64,000 nt of DNA from Diadema setosum (Eukaryota; Echinodermata; Echinoidea; Diadematoida; Diadematidae): positions 9,994,700 to 10,058,699 of the forward strand of contig NC_092689.1 in assembly GCF_964275005.1 (NCBI RefSeq), written 5' to 3'. Shown here in pieces: positions 1-13,600 of the stretch (positions are counted from its first letter, which is position 1; every line of letters begins with the position of its first letter). Below the pieces are notes generated by a model, which ran no database searches, was not told the DNA's origin, and saw only the letters and a list, made by a program, of their open reading frames with translations. A program made the translations under genes and the position numbers.

Positions 1-816
1 TTTCAATATCCTCAACAATAATATTCAAGCAAAAATTCGGCTTCATAATTATTTCTTATGTATTTTATTGTTTATTGAATTTCTTATGTATTCTTTGTTT
101 TTTGTTTGTTTTTTTTTGATGTTTTTTTCGTCAAATTTTGTTGAAACTTTTTAAAAGCATAATCAGGCTAAAATGAATCATTATCAACCATTGAAAGTAA
201 AAATATTTATTTTTATATGAATTAATTGCAAAAACACAATTTACATTGGATTTGTACACACAATCATGTTTTTGAGCAATTTTTGGGTAGATGAATTTTT
301 TTCAAAGGGGCGTGGCTTCAAGTCGGTATGCCCGGGAGCGACAAATTTGGCCTCAAAAGTTGCGCTACTTGAAAGAAAAAAGTCATAAAATGTCACAGCG
401 AGAGCATCACGCGTTGCGGAAAAATCATGCAAAACGTCGAATGGTGGGAATAGGGTTAAGGCCTTTTTAGGCCTTTTTGTCACTCTTCAAATATGAAAAA
501 TCATTCTGTGATCATGCAGTAACTGACCGTGTCTTCTTTTCTTTTATGCACTACTTCATGTTTGTATCTTGATTCATCTTTGCCAGAAGGAAGAAGTCCC
601 ACTAACAGCAATTTGAAAACAAAGTGAAACTGAAACATATTGACATGTTTTCTGATAGTTGAGGGTTGCTGCTGTATTTTTATATAAATTCTGGTATTTC
701 ATATTGTCCTTATCCTAAATGTGCTCTTGCATTAGGTTATATTAATAAGATTCTCAATGACTTTTCATGAGTTTTGGAATTCATAATCATTTCTCTCTTT
801 CCTTTTTTTTTTTCAG
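1..816 (+). other. RAB21: RAB21 intron (partial, left end off window)
   Basis: AT-rich intron ending in a long T tract and TTTCAG at 815-816, directly before the recognised Rab21 exon. I see no exon or named repeat inside it. An open frame on the minus strand at 241-483 has no recognisable similarity. Confidence 0.7.
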
Positions 817-905
817 ATATGCAGCATCAGTAGGGGCAAAGCATTTTCACACATCAGCAAAACTCAACAAAGGAATTGAGGAGATGTTCCTTGATCTTAG
901 CAAAA
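817..905 (+). CDS. RAB21: RAB21 penultimate coding exon
   Basis: An acceptor TTTCAG precedes it and a donor GTAAGT follows it. It encodes the end of the G domain, with the G5 box TSAK and the last helix (GIEEMFLDLSK). It enters in phase 2, using one base A-TAT, and leaves in phase 1. Confidence 0.93.
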
Positions 906-1693
906 GTAAGTGAGAGTTTTGATGTAAGCATCGACCGCCTGCTTTATATTGCAGTGACAATTACCATTATGGGAGGGCATGCGTTATCAGCCATGCATGC
1001 ATACATGTGATGATGTTTAGTGTGAAAGTCATCATATGAATTTCATATCGGCGCAATATTTAGAGGTTATGTGTTTGTCAGTGGACTTGCTGTAAAAATG
1101 TATCAAATACTTTAGCCTCTCACAAGGTGAGCTCTCCCTGATTGATGTTTTACATGTGGCTAATTTTCTGCAATGTAAATTGGAGCTACATGTACTTAAT
1201 CTACATGCCAGCATACTTTGATGATAGTACATCAACTTTTTTTGTTTTTCGTCAAAAGCTTGATAATGTAGTATTTATGTTATGTTGGATGGCAATGAAT
1301 GGGATACCAAGGAATATTGCACTAGCTAGGGAACATATAGCACAAATTAAAGATGAGTGCAAATTGCAATATTCCCTGGTATTCCATGAATAAAAGCAAT
1401 CCAATATAGTTATTTCATCTGTAATCATTATCTAGAGAAGGCATAAGGTGTAAAAATTAAAGTACCATACTTCCAATGGATGAATGGATGAATGGATGGA
1501 TGAACCTGCAGTATACATACATAGTTATTGATTCCCAATTTTCCTCTTTCCCTATCTCCCATCAGGGATGCTAGAAGTCACATCATTCGACGATGGACTC
1601 GGCGGCCCCAGCAGAGGGGGTGCTTCGAAACACAAAAGCGTGACCATAGTGGAGGACTCAGAAGCAGAGCAGAAGAGCGGAGGGTGCTGTTAA
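817..1693 (+). CDS. RAB21: Ras-related protein Rab-21, C-terminal part (two exons)
   Basis: Rab21 is a small GTPase of early endosomes that in vertebrates controls integrin traffic and endosome-lysosome transport; it cycles between GTP and GDP forms and is membrane-anchored by C-terminal prenylated cysteines. Visible here are exons 817-905 and 1566-1693. The first reads YAASVGAKHFHTSAK and then LNKGIEEMFLDLSK; TSAK is the G5 guanine-binding box, and the surrounding residues match vertebrate Rab21 almost position for position. The second encodes a low-conservation tail ending SGGCC before the TAA stop at 1691-1693. The join is phase 1 (AAA A / GG ATG) with consensus GTAAGT and CAG borders. The G1-G4 boxes must lie left of the window. 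The tail ends exactly at CC, whereas human Rab21 (recalled) carries a few residues after CC. TBC1D15, a Rab-GAP, lies next on the same strand. Confidence 0.93.
906..1565 (+). other. RAB21: RAB21 last intron
   Basis: 660-bp intron between the two visible Rab21 exons, GTAAGT...ATCAG. It holds a short ATGG-rich run near 1477-1503 and nothing else I recognise. Confidence 0.85.
1566..1693 (+). CDS. RAB21: RAB21 terminal coding exon
   Basis: Encodes the hypervariable tail from RMLEVTSFDD to SGGCC and stop. The paired C-terminal cysteines are the expected geranylgeranylation site. The downstream 3' UTR end is not fixed; an AATAAA hexamer stands at 2522-2527. Confidence 0.93.
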
Positions 1694-2521
1694 TGCACAG
1701 GGCGGAGGGTTGCGAGCAGCGCAAGTTTGCGACAGCTTCGAAATCCGTAAAGAAAAAAAAAACGCTCATCTATGTACTCTGTATGAGAGGGGTCGATCCA
1801 CAAAGTGTAAATGGTGTGTGTATCCTCTCTCATCCTGTGCTGTGTTAAAGATGGCCTAGGTGTTTGGAGGGTATGATCCGGAAGACAAGTTCCACCCTGC
1901 GGAGTGGGTTGTTGACGTTGTTGTATGTGTGCTACCATCGTAGCTGGCTGTGTGTCGGTGTGCCAATTATCAGAGATGCGGATCTTTAAGTAGGGAGATT
2001 TTCAAGCACCATCAAAAAAAAAACAAAAAACTGTAAGACAAGGTTATGACCCATTGGTGCATGCTCGATAGAATCCCTCTGAAACAATCTGGCCACATTT
2101 CGATCGTCCAACTACTTTGGTAGGGCATAGATGTTTATATTATTATGTCAAGGGATTGAATTATAATGAGAGTCACTAGTCATATGAAATTTAAAATCAA
2201 TATTCACATTATGTTTCTTCCTGTGTGTGTAAGCAATTTGTCTCACCGTACTTGTCTCTGTCACATGAAGCAAAGTTTTCTGTGTGTACTGGTCTTCAAA
2301 TCTATGTCAGTCTGATGCAAAAGTTGCAGGTTTTGCCCTAAAATGTGTTGCTTATGGCTCATTGCTGTCTTTTGTTTTCAATGTACTGCCACAAAATGCT
2401 TTTATTTTGGGCATCTGTTCCTTCATCGTACCCTATCCTCTGCATATCTAGGGTAAAAAGGAAGATGAAAAATCATCATGATGTTGATCACCCAGACTTT
2501 GCAAAAGCTTTCAGCAGTAAG

Positions 2522-2527
2522 AATAAA
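2522..2527 (+). terminator. candidate RAB21 polyadenylation signal
   Basis: AATAAA about 830 nt after the Rab21 stop, the first canonical hexamer I found on this strand. Other hexamers lie farther downstream, so the assignment is tentative. Confidence 0.3.
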
Positions 2528-5500
2528 TAAGAGTGAGTAACCTTTGCTATATGCCTTTTTTTTTTTTTTAATCTCCTTATTGCAATGTAGCATTCCAGGT
2601 GAAAATCCTGACAATTCAGCAAGGCACATTGATCATGAATTTCTCCTCCAATGTTGGAATAGTAAGGAATTCCATATCTTAATTCTGCTTGCCTCACCAA
2701 TCTCGAACATTGGTGATTGCTATGGTTACGTTGGCCTGCTCCAAATCTTGTGTATCATAGCAGTTTCAAACGCTTTCTCTAAGATTTTCTGGAAATATAC
2801 AACTCTGGTACCAAACTATTTTGTTACGTTTTCTAGACTCCAGAAACTTCTACACATTGTAAATCAATGTGGCACGCAACATCAAGTGCAATGCTGTCAG
2901 AGACTCTTAAGTGGTGACGGAATAATTTAAATATTTAGTGTTTACACATAGCTGGTCTCTCTACGAGTCTTGAAATAGACAATGTTGGTTGTTGAGAAAG
3001 ATTGAGGGACAGTGTATTCCATCGTTCAGATGGTCATTTTTCTTCAGGCTTATTCTCTGCTGAAGCATCTTGGCCCCAAATTCAAATTCAAACCTGTTTT
3101 ATTACAAGTGGACAAGGGCAAAGCAGCGTGTTCTCTTGAGAGCTTTCCACGTATTACCGGCTGCTACACACTTGTGAGAATCAGAAACCAATTAGATATG
3201 TTTGTTCTAAGATAATGTACAAATCTGCAGTAGAAAAGGCAGTTTAGGATCCGATGTGCATGGGCTGTATTGCAGCATTGAATGGTCCAATCATTTCAGA
3301 AAAGATTTAATGTTTGTCCTGGCATTTGAAAACATTCACAAAAAACATATGTTTCATCTTCATTCAATGCCGTGCATAAGAAGAGACTTACAGAATGTGT
3401 ATTCGTATGTTAGCTTTTGCATGTGCTATGTGTATGTGTGTCAGATTAACTTCTGTTCCATATCTGTACTCTCAACAATTGTCGTATTCTAATTGAAACA
3501 GGAAATTTTGACATTGAGAGTTAAACAAATTGTGATCTCTTCAGATAGAATGGGCAGTTGGGGCAATCAGTCATCAGACATTGATATTTTATCAGATAAT
3601 GTAGAATGTCTAACAGGAGCACAGCCATGAAGTCCTGTGATTTCACTCTTTTTGTGGATTTTATTGTTGTTGGAAGTTTTTTTAGTTAGATATCCAGTGC
3701 TGAGCGAAAAGCAGTAGAAAGAACATTGAAGAGAAACACTCAGAACAATTGCATGAGAGAAATGCTACAGATTGTTGTTTTTTCCAATATTTATAAATCG
3801 GAGTGCTGTATTAAAACCAAATATTCTAGGGTTAGGTAGATGGGTAAGCAAAACTGAAATGGATCAAGATATCTATTGGTTGATCACAAAGTTCTGGCAT
3901 TCAGTCATAGTAATCTACATGACTGATAATTTTATGTGGTTAGGCCTGTAAAAGAATATGAACAGATTGCTGCATTATTGAATTGAAAACAGAACTCTGT
4001 GCACCAACTTTTGTTTGCTATCATTTTGTGTCCTCTTGTTGTTTGCTCAGTTCGTATCACCTCAACATTATTTGTACACACAGTCACAAATGTCAACCCT
4101 CCCCCAAAAAGAATTTCAGTATCAGAAGGTCCCCCATTCTCTCTCCCTCTCTCTTTCTCTTTCTTTCTTTTCACTTAAAGCTAACACATTCTTGTTATCA
4201 TATTTTAATGTTTATGTGGTATTGATAAAAAAAAAAGTTACTATTCTGAAGATATGTATGGGATTCTGTGTCCTGATTCTGTCTAACTTTCATTGTATGT
4301 CTGTGTAGGTCCGAAATATTTCTACTGTTCCGTGGATGGCAGTGAAGTCGGTTCTATCTGACACTTCAGAGTAGAATTTTGTATATGTCCACAAAAGAAG
4401 AGAGGTTATTTCTTATTTTGATAGCCTACTGCATGTCAAAATGTAGTTTCTTAAAATAATGCTCTATAAAGATTGTGATTATGAATCCAATGTACGACAT
4501 AAATATAAGATATATGTGTGACATTATTTATGATGTTTTGTATGCATTACATTCATCTCCAGATATCTCTCTCGCACTAATGCAGGGAAAGAATATATGT
4601 TTCAACATTTCATTTCTATTTTTTTTTTCCTGTGTACAGTTGATCATCTTTATGATTGAATGACATTATGTAGTAGATAGCGCTACAGCTGCATATTGTA
4701 TAGCAAGAACTGATGCATGGGGCTCGTACAGCTGTGTTTAGAATAACGGCTGTGCGATTTTGTTTCTGTACAGGTTACCGTCTCTTCACCACCCTCCATG
4801 TGCAAATGTGTCAAGAAATTATATAAGCCACATTATCCTTTCAGTGCTGTAGAGAAAATGAAAAACATATTAAAGGAAACTGAAGAATCCCAAGTCGTAT
4901 TATTTTGACCCGCAAGTGAGCAATCATGGGTGCCAGCAATGTGTTGATTTTGTCTGTCTGCACTAGACCTATAAAGGCCACAGGGAGGTTGCTCTCATCA
5001 AATATGCTACCCACCTGCATCCAAACAACTCTGAAATGGACTGTAAATTGCATATTACAGCACATCAAATTTACACCCCTAAATGGCACCTCACCTCTAA
5101 AACATACTCTAAATGGTATCACCAGAGACGTCACATACCCTTTATGGCACATTTACCGGTAGTCATTGTACGTAGTACAGTCCCAAAAATGCCATTTTGG
5201 AGAGATGCTTCTTACACTAGTTGGAACAGAATGATACTCTATTGAAATACAGTGAGGAATTCAGTTCGATAAACGCTTGTCAATCCACAACATTACAATG
5301 TACATGTAGTACAGATGTAGTAAATGTTGAAAATCTATTTTGGGAAATGGGACCCCTAAATAGTAAATGAAAGGAGAAAACAAACTTTTATAGCGAAAAT
5401 GTGGATGTGCTCTAACATCAGACCATTTTCGACGCATTTTGTGGACATAGGTGCGTAGCAAGTCCGGTGGAGAGCGACCCCCCTTTACTCTTTGCCATGA

Positions 5501-6614
5501 ACTCTAGTGCTTAGTGTTGAGTGTGTAGTGCAAAAAAATTGCTGCAACAAATCCATATTATTTTTAGCAGATTAAGTTTCAGATGTGTTTGAAGATAAAG
5601 CAGAGTACACTCTAATGTTTGAGATTATATTTGAATGCTAGCATTATAAAAAAAACAAAAAACAAAAAACAAAAACAAAACAAAAAACAGATATAAAATT
5701 CACAAACAGTTTGATCTGTTAGCATGTAGGGGAAATCTTTTACAACCCAGCAAAGAATTGTAGTGTAAGCTGAAACATGGATAAACGAATGAACAAGTGA
5801 AAATGATGTTTTTTTTTTTAATGTGATCATGTATGTTTACATATAGAGAGAGGGTACAATGTACATGTAGTTCTACATGAGCAGTTGACGGAAACCACTT
5901 CGCAAACTTATGAATGTGATGTGAATCCGTGGGGCTAAAAGTTAGATGCAAATGGAACGGTAGGAGGAGAACAGCATGCTGAAATAGACGCACTGACATT
6001 TCTTTCAAGCTTGTCCGGTTTGTAAGGCTACCCATTGCGTGAATGGGCTTTGTAGATAGAGGTTTTAATATTCTTTTGTTGAGTACATGTAGTAACTCTT
6101 GATCAGCTAGGGACATATGCATCTCACAGCATGAGTGGACAATGATGCAAGTTTCTTATGATGTTATCTTTGTCTGCTACATGTAGAGGTAGTCGGCATT
6201 ACATGAGTTTCAGAGAGAAACTACTGTGTGGGTATCGCCAGGCGGTCCTGATCTTGGAAGCATGCACCCTTATGATAAACCGACTGCGCATTATTTTGAT
6301 ATACTCTGTCACTGCTATGTGTATAATGCTCATTGAGGCACGCTTTGAAATGATGGAGGATTATTGAGCAGTATCAGTGGAGTGACTTCCATCATGATTT
6401 GTATCAGACTTTATCATTAAGTTGGCATCTTGATGGTTTGTAACCTCCTTGACAATATGGGCACAGTGAGACGAAATTGTCATGTTCAAACCTGATGAAA
6501 GGTTGCAGTGGTTCCTATACATGGCATACATGGAAGTTGCTTTTATATCCCTCACAAAGAGATTGCTATACTGAGATTGGCCATGAATGGCATGCATATC
6601 TTAAGAGTACAATG

Positions 6615-6804
6615 TACAGTGGACTCCTGTTATAACGAAGTCCTCGGGACCGGCAGTTTTCTTTCGTTATATCGAAATTTCGTTATAACCGAATGAATAA
6701 ACAATAAAGATACATAGAGTTGATAATGTCGGGGCCCTAAATTTTACTTTGTTGTAACCAGAATTTCGTTATAACCGTGTTCGTTATAACGGGAGTGCAC
6801 TGTA
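6615..6804. mobile_element. pogo/Tigger-like miniature inverted-repeat element
   Basis: The ends are imperfect inverted repeats: CAGTGGACTCCTGTTATAAC on the left, and the complement of GTTATAACGGGAGTGCACTG on the right, both flanked by TA. The interior repeats the motif TTCGTTATAACC. Ends starting CAGT with a TA target duplication are typical of pogo-type Tc1/mariner elements. No transposase frame is present, so it is non-autonomous. Confidence 0.75.
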
Positions 6805-9184
6805 CCAGGATATCTCGCCAAATGTTGACTAAAAGTGGAAACATGTCTTACTCTGTAATAGGAAGTATCATAAAAAGTGCCATCAGACAGAACCCATTTA
6901 TTTTCTTGATATGAATAGTATTTGGTTCCTTAGTCACTTAATTTTGTTAAGAGCAAGGTAATCAATGCAGGTGGCTGTATGCACCCTGGTACTCAAATTC
7001 CACAGCCAGTATGTGCATTATGTACACTGCATTTTTTTTTTTTTTCATTGCTGGGCCCCCTCAGAATGTAGCACTGGACAGTCAGCGATGAATCTTATGT
7101 TCACAACTGTGCCATGGCATACACAGCTGAATATAATTATAAAAGAAGCTGCAAGTGCCCACTTCAAAGAAATGAAGCGGAGCCCAAAATCTAGGCAGCA
7201 TCAACTTACATCTGCCCTGATCGAAATCGACGGATAACGAATCACAAGAGAATACAATAGAATTTGATATTGTTTGTTTGTGTTTTTCAATTGATCACTA
7301 TGGCTGGTATGTCACGGGGCATGTTCATTAAAAAAATGTGGCTACAGATGTAGTCTTTGGTTGAGCACAAGCGTGTGTGAATGCATTCTCATACGCTGTG
7401 TGTCCTTCTCCAAAGTGTCCATTCAAGCATCACCCATTGAGTTTATTGAAAAGAGTAGGTTAATATCTCACTTACTGAGACACCTGCTGGTACTATACAA
7501 AAGTAGTGCGAGGATCACCATGTAAAGGTCCAGGAGTTCTACTTCATTTCCATTGTACCATTGCAAAAGCTAGCCCTAGTGTGACAAAGTTATTAGATAC
7601 ACTATTGCAGTAGGATTTGAGTCTTGGCAGCAATTCTTCAAGGAGGTCTAATTCTTATGTTTTTTTAAAGAAATTTGACAGGGCAAAATCCTAAAACAAC
7701 ATCTTAATACAGTTGTAGTTATACACTTCTGTATATGGGGGAATTTATTTTAAGGAAAAATGAACAGACAAAAAAGAAAATAATTTGACAGTATTATTCA
7801 CTTTTCTGATTGAAGTAAATTGTGTGCCCCATCTTTGCCTGGGTATTCATGTCAAAAGGCTTAGACCGACATCCTGGTTTTGTTGAGGCCTACATCCCTG
7901 CTAAGAATTAAGATTTAGGAAACATTTTTTTTTCTTCCTTTTTTTTTTTTAGCTGAGATTGGGAAGAAGAACAGGCTTTTAAAATATTGTATGTGAATGA
8001 GAGAGGAATTGTTGAGTTTTTGTCATACCAGGCACATCTTTCTGAAGAATGGAACCCTCTAATCCATTCCGTGCTAAATGTATGCATATCTTGTCCTCTA
8101 TATCATGGGTATTTTCATCCAAGGGAGGCATTGTACAGAAGTTTTGTACTCTAGGTAATATCAGCATATTTTATTAAGATTGTAAGAGGTGCATTACCCA
8201 TTCCATTTGCAAACCCCCATGTAGCGCTTGTGTCGTAGGTGAGAATGAAATAGAAGATGCGAGATTTTTTTTCTTCTTCTCTTTCATTTTGGTCAGATTT
8301 CTGTGTTGTGAGAATCAGAAAATTTCCCTTTGAGAGAATTTTGCCTTTAAACAGTGAACACTGGTACTCTGTATGCAGAGCAAGAGTTACTGACGAGTAT
8401 GTGGAAGTACAAATATTTACTGGAAATAAATTAAGATTACATGATTATACACAGTATGTGTGGGTTAAATTGTCCATGTGAATTTTTTGTGTCATTGAAA
8501 GTGTCTTTATCTCAGTGATTGTGTGATGGCATTTAGACTTTGAAAAAGTGTATTTACCTCAAAGAGAGTGATTTTGTGTGAAATTGACAAGACAAAAACT
8601 ACAGACCTGAAAAAATAATGAGAATGTGTACAATTACTAGGAGAAATGAAGGCAACTCAGAAAGTCATCTAGAACAGCATCCTTACAGCACCTCAGAACC
8701 AGTGCAGTGGTCCCACAACTGTCCTTACCCACTCTGTTCCTTGGATCTCATTTGTTAATTACATACACTACACATAATTATGAACAATTAATGTCTTTGT
8801 ACCTCCAAAGCCACGTAGACTCGAGGGTCATATCCAGATGAGATATAAGTTTGTTTGTGAAGAAGGAATAAAAATTGTGTAAGCACAGTGTACAGTGAAA
8901 GTGTCCCCCCCCAAAAAAATTGGATAAAAATCTAGAAATTTATGAAATTCTGAAGTTTTGCTGATTTTCACAGTGCACTTCATGAAAACCCAATATGAAT
9001 ATGCAAATGAGTGAATTGATGTAATCATTTTACAACTTGCCAAATAGTTTGTACAGAAAATCGTGATTAGAAAAAAAAAACAAAAAAAACCCAAATCCTA
9101 ATATATTTGACTGGTCATTGTTTTTAAAGTTATTCAATCAAGAATGACATGTTTTACACCTTCATAGCAGAGAATTAAATTTCA

Positions 9185-9190
<6 letters not shown>

Positions 9191-9243
<53 letters not shown>

Positions 9244-9266
9244 TGTGTGTGTGTGTGTGTGTGTGT
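9191..9266. repeat. (AT)n-(GT)n compound microsatellite
   Basis: About 50 bp of alternating AT followed by about 24 bp of GT, interrupted by GATT at the junction. Alternating purine-pyrimidine tract; no function inferred. Confidence 0.95.
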
Positions 9267-10509
9267 ACATGACCAATAAAAACTTGTGGGGTGATGACAT
9301 CATAAGCTTACTTATTTGCATTTTCATATCCACTGTTCAAGAAATGTTTGTATTATGTAGCCAAATTTAACAAGTTCCTAACTTAACTATAATTTTCATC
9401 CAATTTTGATCAAATATTTGGTGTTGTGCTCATTAAATTTTATTCTTTCTTTTTAGACTAACTTTAAACTGGTCTGGAATTTCCTTTGTTTGTTCAAGTT
9501 TGTTCAAAATGGCAATATAATTGTCACCTGACCAATTTCTGCTTGAGGATCCTCGAAAGATTAGAAATATTCTTATGTCCTGACAAGAGATCAAAATAAA
9601 AAAAGAAAAGTGTGCCTTATTTGGGAATCGTTTCTGCCCATGGAAATACATGTTTCACACAAGTACATTGTACCTTAATTCCTATTGCTCTTTGGAACTT
9701 CAACTTTGATAGTGACTGTTCAGGTTATGTGGTAGGTTGACATTCATTATTAGTACTGATTTTTTTTTTAACCACACCTCATGAAATATCCACTTTTGCA
9801 GTAGTAGTAGCTGCAGTAGCATGCAGCAAAACACTTGAGAATGCCCGTTTATTTTCACTGAAATCTGAACTATAAAATTAAAACATGGAAACTAATTATG
9901 TAGAGCCTACGTATATTCATTATTTTGCCAAACACTGAATTTTTTTGGGTCTTAATTTCCAAATTGCTCAATTCTTTTTGTACTTTTCATGTGCAGTCAA
10001 AATTATATTCTCTTTTCCAATTCATGAGGAAAAGTTATTCTCTTATGATATCAAATATATGCCTAGGCAGACACAATTTGAGTGAAATATGACCTTTAGT
10101 GTGAAGCCATTATGAGCTATATGTATAATCACCTGCTTGGATTCGTGCATTTTCAATTGAATGTCATGTGAGTGAAGACAACAGTGATTAGTGATGCAGA
10201 TGCTCACTCCAGATATCTTTTTGTTTGTTTGTTTGTTCGTTTGTTTGTGTTTTCATCCTGATACCACAAGCTGTATAGCTTTGTGACATATGTTTTATAA
10301 AACTATCATTAGGCCTACTGTTTCTTTTTCTGCTTACCCTAGTGTTTATTAATTGTTGTTTTGTCATTATGAATCAAGTACTCGCACAGATGATTCATTC
10401 TTGTTTTGTGTTTATTTTTATCAAGTAGTGTCATAAATATCAAGATAGAATGTTTGAGTTCTGAGAAAAGAGTTTCTTGGGGGCTGATCACCCTATCCAG
10501 ATTGTGTAA

Positions 10510-10657
10510 ATACTAGTATACGAGTACTAGTATTCATGATCAGCTGACATGTGGCGCACACATCACACACAGCCTCAGCAGAGGCATGACGTCATCGTTC
10601 AACTTGTGTTGATACGTCATTATATTTACACTACGAGGTCCAAGGAGTTACGAAGAT
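10510..10657 (+). promoter_or_regulatory. TBC1D15: putative TBC1D15 promoter and 5' UTR
   Basis: The 150 bp before the start codon hold a perfect CRE/ATF palindrome TGACGTCA (10587-10594), a second half site TACGTCAT (10613-10620), a CAGCTG E-box (10541-10546) and a palindromic ACTAGTATACGAGTACTAGT stretch (from 10512). The start context GAAGATATGG is acceptable. No transcription start can be fixed by eye; the role as promoter is inferred from position and motifs. Confidence 0.45.
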
Positions 10658-10693
10658 ATGGCAATTCCGGCAAATACTGACATTGTGTCTGAG
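10658..10693 (+). CDS. TBC1D15: TBC1D15 exon 1
   Basis: Encodes MAIPANTDIVSE, phase 0, donor GAG/GTAAGT. Vertebrate TBC1D15 also starts with a short alanine-rich first exon before the KxxYEQEGVYIHS-like segment. Confidence 0.85.
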
Positions 10694-13600
10694 GTAAGTT
10701 TCCAACTTGGCACGCGATACAAATTTTTACGAGAGATGAGACGTTTACGAAGAAACAAAGTGCTGGAGGTAACGATTGTTGTATTAAGTGTTGGAAATGA
10801 AATGTACGAATAAAGTGTGGTAGAATGGGTTCTACTGATAGTCCCGTACCTTTATATTCATGTTGTATCTGTCAATAACTGCGAAGGATGCGAAGCCGAA
10901 GGTCTATTCTTGAAGAATGCCACCACATGTCATTACCATCATTACAGTGGGTGCAGACACGAATATTCTATGGGAGGGAGTTCCACTGCTTGACTACTCT
11001 AGATCTATAGATCTCTAGTAGAAGTGGCCAGCAAGTTGGGTTTTGTAGCGTCTTTGATAAAGCTTGTATTAGGGGTGCCCGCCCTTTTACCTGTTTACTA
11101 TTTAGTGTTTTGGGTGGGGTAGAGAAGAAAATATATAATATCATGGTGTGGTTTTATAAATGCATGACCAATGACCATTTAGAAACTTGTAGGTAGGCCC
11201 TATCTTTATAAGATCAGTCTTGATTCTTCTCCCCTGAAGAGGTTCTAGTCTGATTTTGTCGCTACATAAACGTACTGTTTAAGCATCTTATCTGCACCTT
11301 CTTTAATGCTTCAATGTCTTTCTTTGTAAAAGGACTCCAAACTGATAATGCATATTGAATTCATATTCCAATGCTGGTCTCACTAGTGTATAGATTGGTA
11401 AAATGTGGTGACTTTAACTTCACTGAAACCTGTAAAACAGCGTCAAAACTTGGCAATCTTCTGATTTGCCTTTGTGACTGTCTGTTGGATATGATTTGCT
11501 GGAGTGAGGATGTTGTTTACAGTAACACCCAAATGTTTTTGGCTAGTCACTTTTTGTAGGTATTAAAATGCCATTAAGGGAGTACTGGTAAGCTAAATCT
11601 GCACGTATATGCATAAAACAACACATTTCTCAGCATTGAAGTCTAGCAGCCAGCATTTGGACCTTGATGCCAGTTCGTTTAGGTCGTTTTGAAGAGAGTC
11701 ACAATCTGATTTGGTGAGAATCTTCCTGTAAACTTTACAAAGTAGACTAAATCATCGCCATGCATTTCATTGCAAGGTGACCTAAGGTCAACTGAGGTGA
11801 TGCATGTCTAAATGTGTGAGTATCCATTCAGGGCCCATTTTGTTTGTATTCCATCTTAAGCATCTACGATCGAGTACCTATGAGGACTGAAACTGAAGTG
11901 GGCCATCTTGTATTCTAGTATTATGTGACATACAGTATCTTGCAATTTTCATGTAACAGGGAGCTAAAAATCGGTGTACAAATGACTAATGGTAAGTTGA
12001 ATAGAAGTCGGTTAAGAAATTCAATTCCTAGAGCGCACACAAACACATAAATTACAGACACTCTCAGACCTGCATACAGACAGAGCAGAGGCAGACATGT
12101 GGACACACATGATATGCAAATTTCTCAACCGACTTCTTTCAACTTACCATAATCATTGTACTAGAACTGGTACATGCACATTGATTATTTGCTCCCATAT
12201 GACTTCACTTCAAAGATATGTTGCATGATGTTGGATGGCTACATTGTCACTTCAGTTTCAGATTGTGCAGACAGAGTATGTGGCGATTGTTCTTGGATAG
12301 TGAGTTGTTATGAGCGACAACATGAAAGTCGATATCAATATCAATGCTTCCTGACAACCTATCTGGTTCAGATTTATGAGAGTGATCAGGAATATAAAGC
12401 TATTTAGTATTTCCTGTGATTTTGGTGCAATTTGGTGTGGTAAAATTTGAGATATTAACATGGATACAAAAGTACATTAGTACTGAGCACTGACCATATC
12501 GACATGCCATCTCTGCCATATGGAGAAGACATGACGTTTCTTCACTCTTGCACAGCGACGCTCATAATGACCAAACCATGAATCCCTATAAGAATATAGG
12601 AAACTAGCTGTGTTTAGTTCTTGTAACTGTGTTTCTGCTTGATTTCAAAGTCACCAATACATTGATGACTGGTTATGATAATTAAAAAAACCAAAACATA
12701 ACTTTTACAATCACCATACCACAAATCCTTGTAAATGCAGGGAACTAGCTGTGTTTAGTCATTAATTATTTAGTTTTTATTCTGTATCTGTTTGATTTCA
12801 AAGTCACCGATGCATTGGTGACTGACTGCATATTCTAATATGTGCAGCAAAAGTTGAACAGCCTTGTCTGTTTCTCACGAGATGGAAGAAGGACAATTAC
12901 CTTTGCATGAAATTAAGCAATCACTATCTCGATAATGATGAATGCAGAGTTTATACTCTTCCGCATTTTGGCATATTCATGAAAGCTGCTCACATGTATA
13001 GTATGTAACGTGATCATCTGATGAGATATCTGTATTTTGTGGTTGAGTGTAGATTATAGGATGCTTGAAAACAAGCCTCTCAAGTTTCATGATGCTGTTG
13101 ACGAATCAATTTCCATTCCTGCAGCAGCGATTGCAGCAAACACTGCACTGCAGTGTAAGTTCTATTTTAAATTTTAGAACCATATATGAGTCTGTCAGCA
13201 TAAAACAATACCGATGTGTCTGATGGTTCATGTCTTTACACAAAAAGCGAGGGCTTACATGTAGAAATCTCATGGGCACAGCTTTGTTGTTATGAATCGG
13301 GAAGCCATTATTGATGTATAATCCCAGTGATGCTACATATACAATATTAGTTCTTTACTGAGGTTGTGGATTTGTGTTAAACCTTTTATTTATATCTCAA
13401 TATTTGTATACTTTGCATTCTCAGGTGGTGTTCCAGCAGAAAGGGGTCTTCATTCATACCACTCATGGGGAATCCGATGATGATGTCCTACTGGAAGGAA
13501 GAGTACAACTCGTTAAAAAGGTTTGTCATTCTTTGTGTAGCTTTATGATGAATTTTTGGCATTTTTGTCTCATTTGAGAGAAGGGACAAGTACAATCTTT

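Larger units (their letters stand above)
1694..10509 (+). other. RAB21 3' UTR and RAB21-TBC1D15 intergenic DNA
   Basis: 8.8 kb without a recognisable exon. Several AATAAA hexamers occur (2522-2527 is the first after the stop), so the transcript end is undecided. Contents I can name are a pogo-like miniature element (6615-6804) and an AT/GT microsatellite (9191-9266). Short open frames here are not supported by similarity. Confidence 0.6.
10694..13424 (+). other. TBC1D15: TBC1D15 intron 1
   Basis: 2.7-kb intron. It contains a minus-strand LINE reverse-transcriptase remnant (about 11150-11800), a 186-bp inverted-repeat element (11976-12161) and a two-copy tandem duplication (12567-12835). Confidence 0.9.

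Noticed and set aside
5700-6122. 140-codon minus-strand frame
   Set aside because: No recognisable domain, no splice context or neighbouring exons; a chance frame in intergenic DNA.
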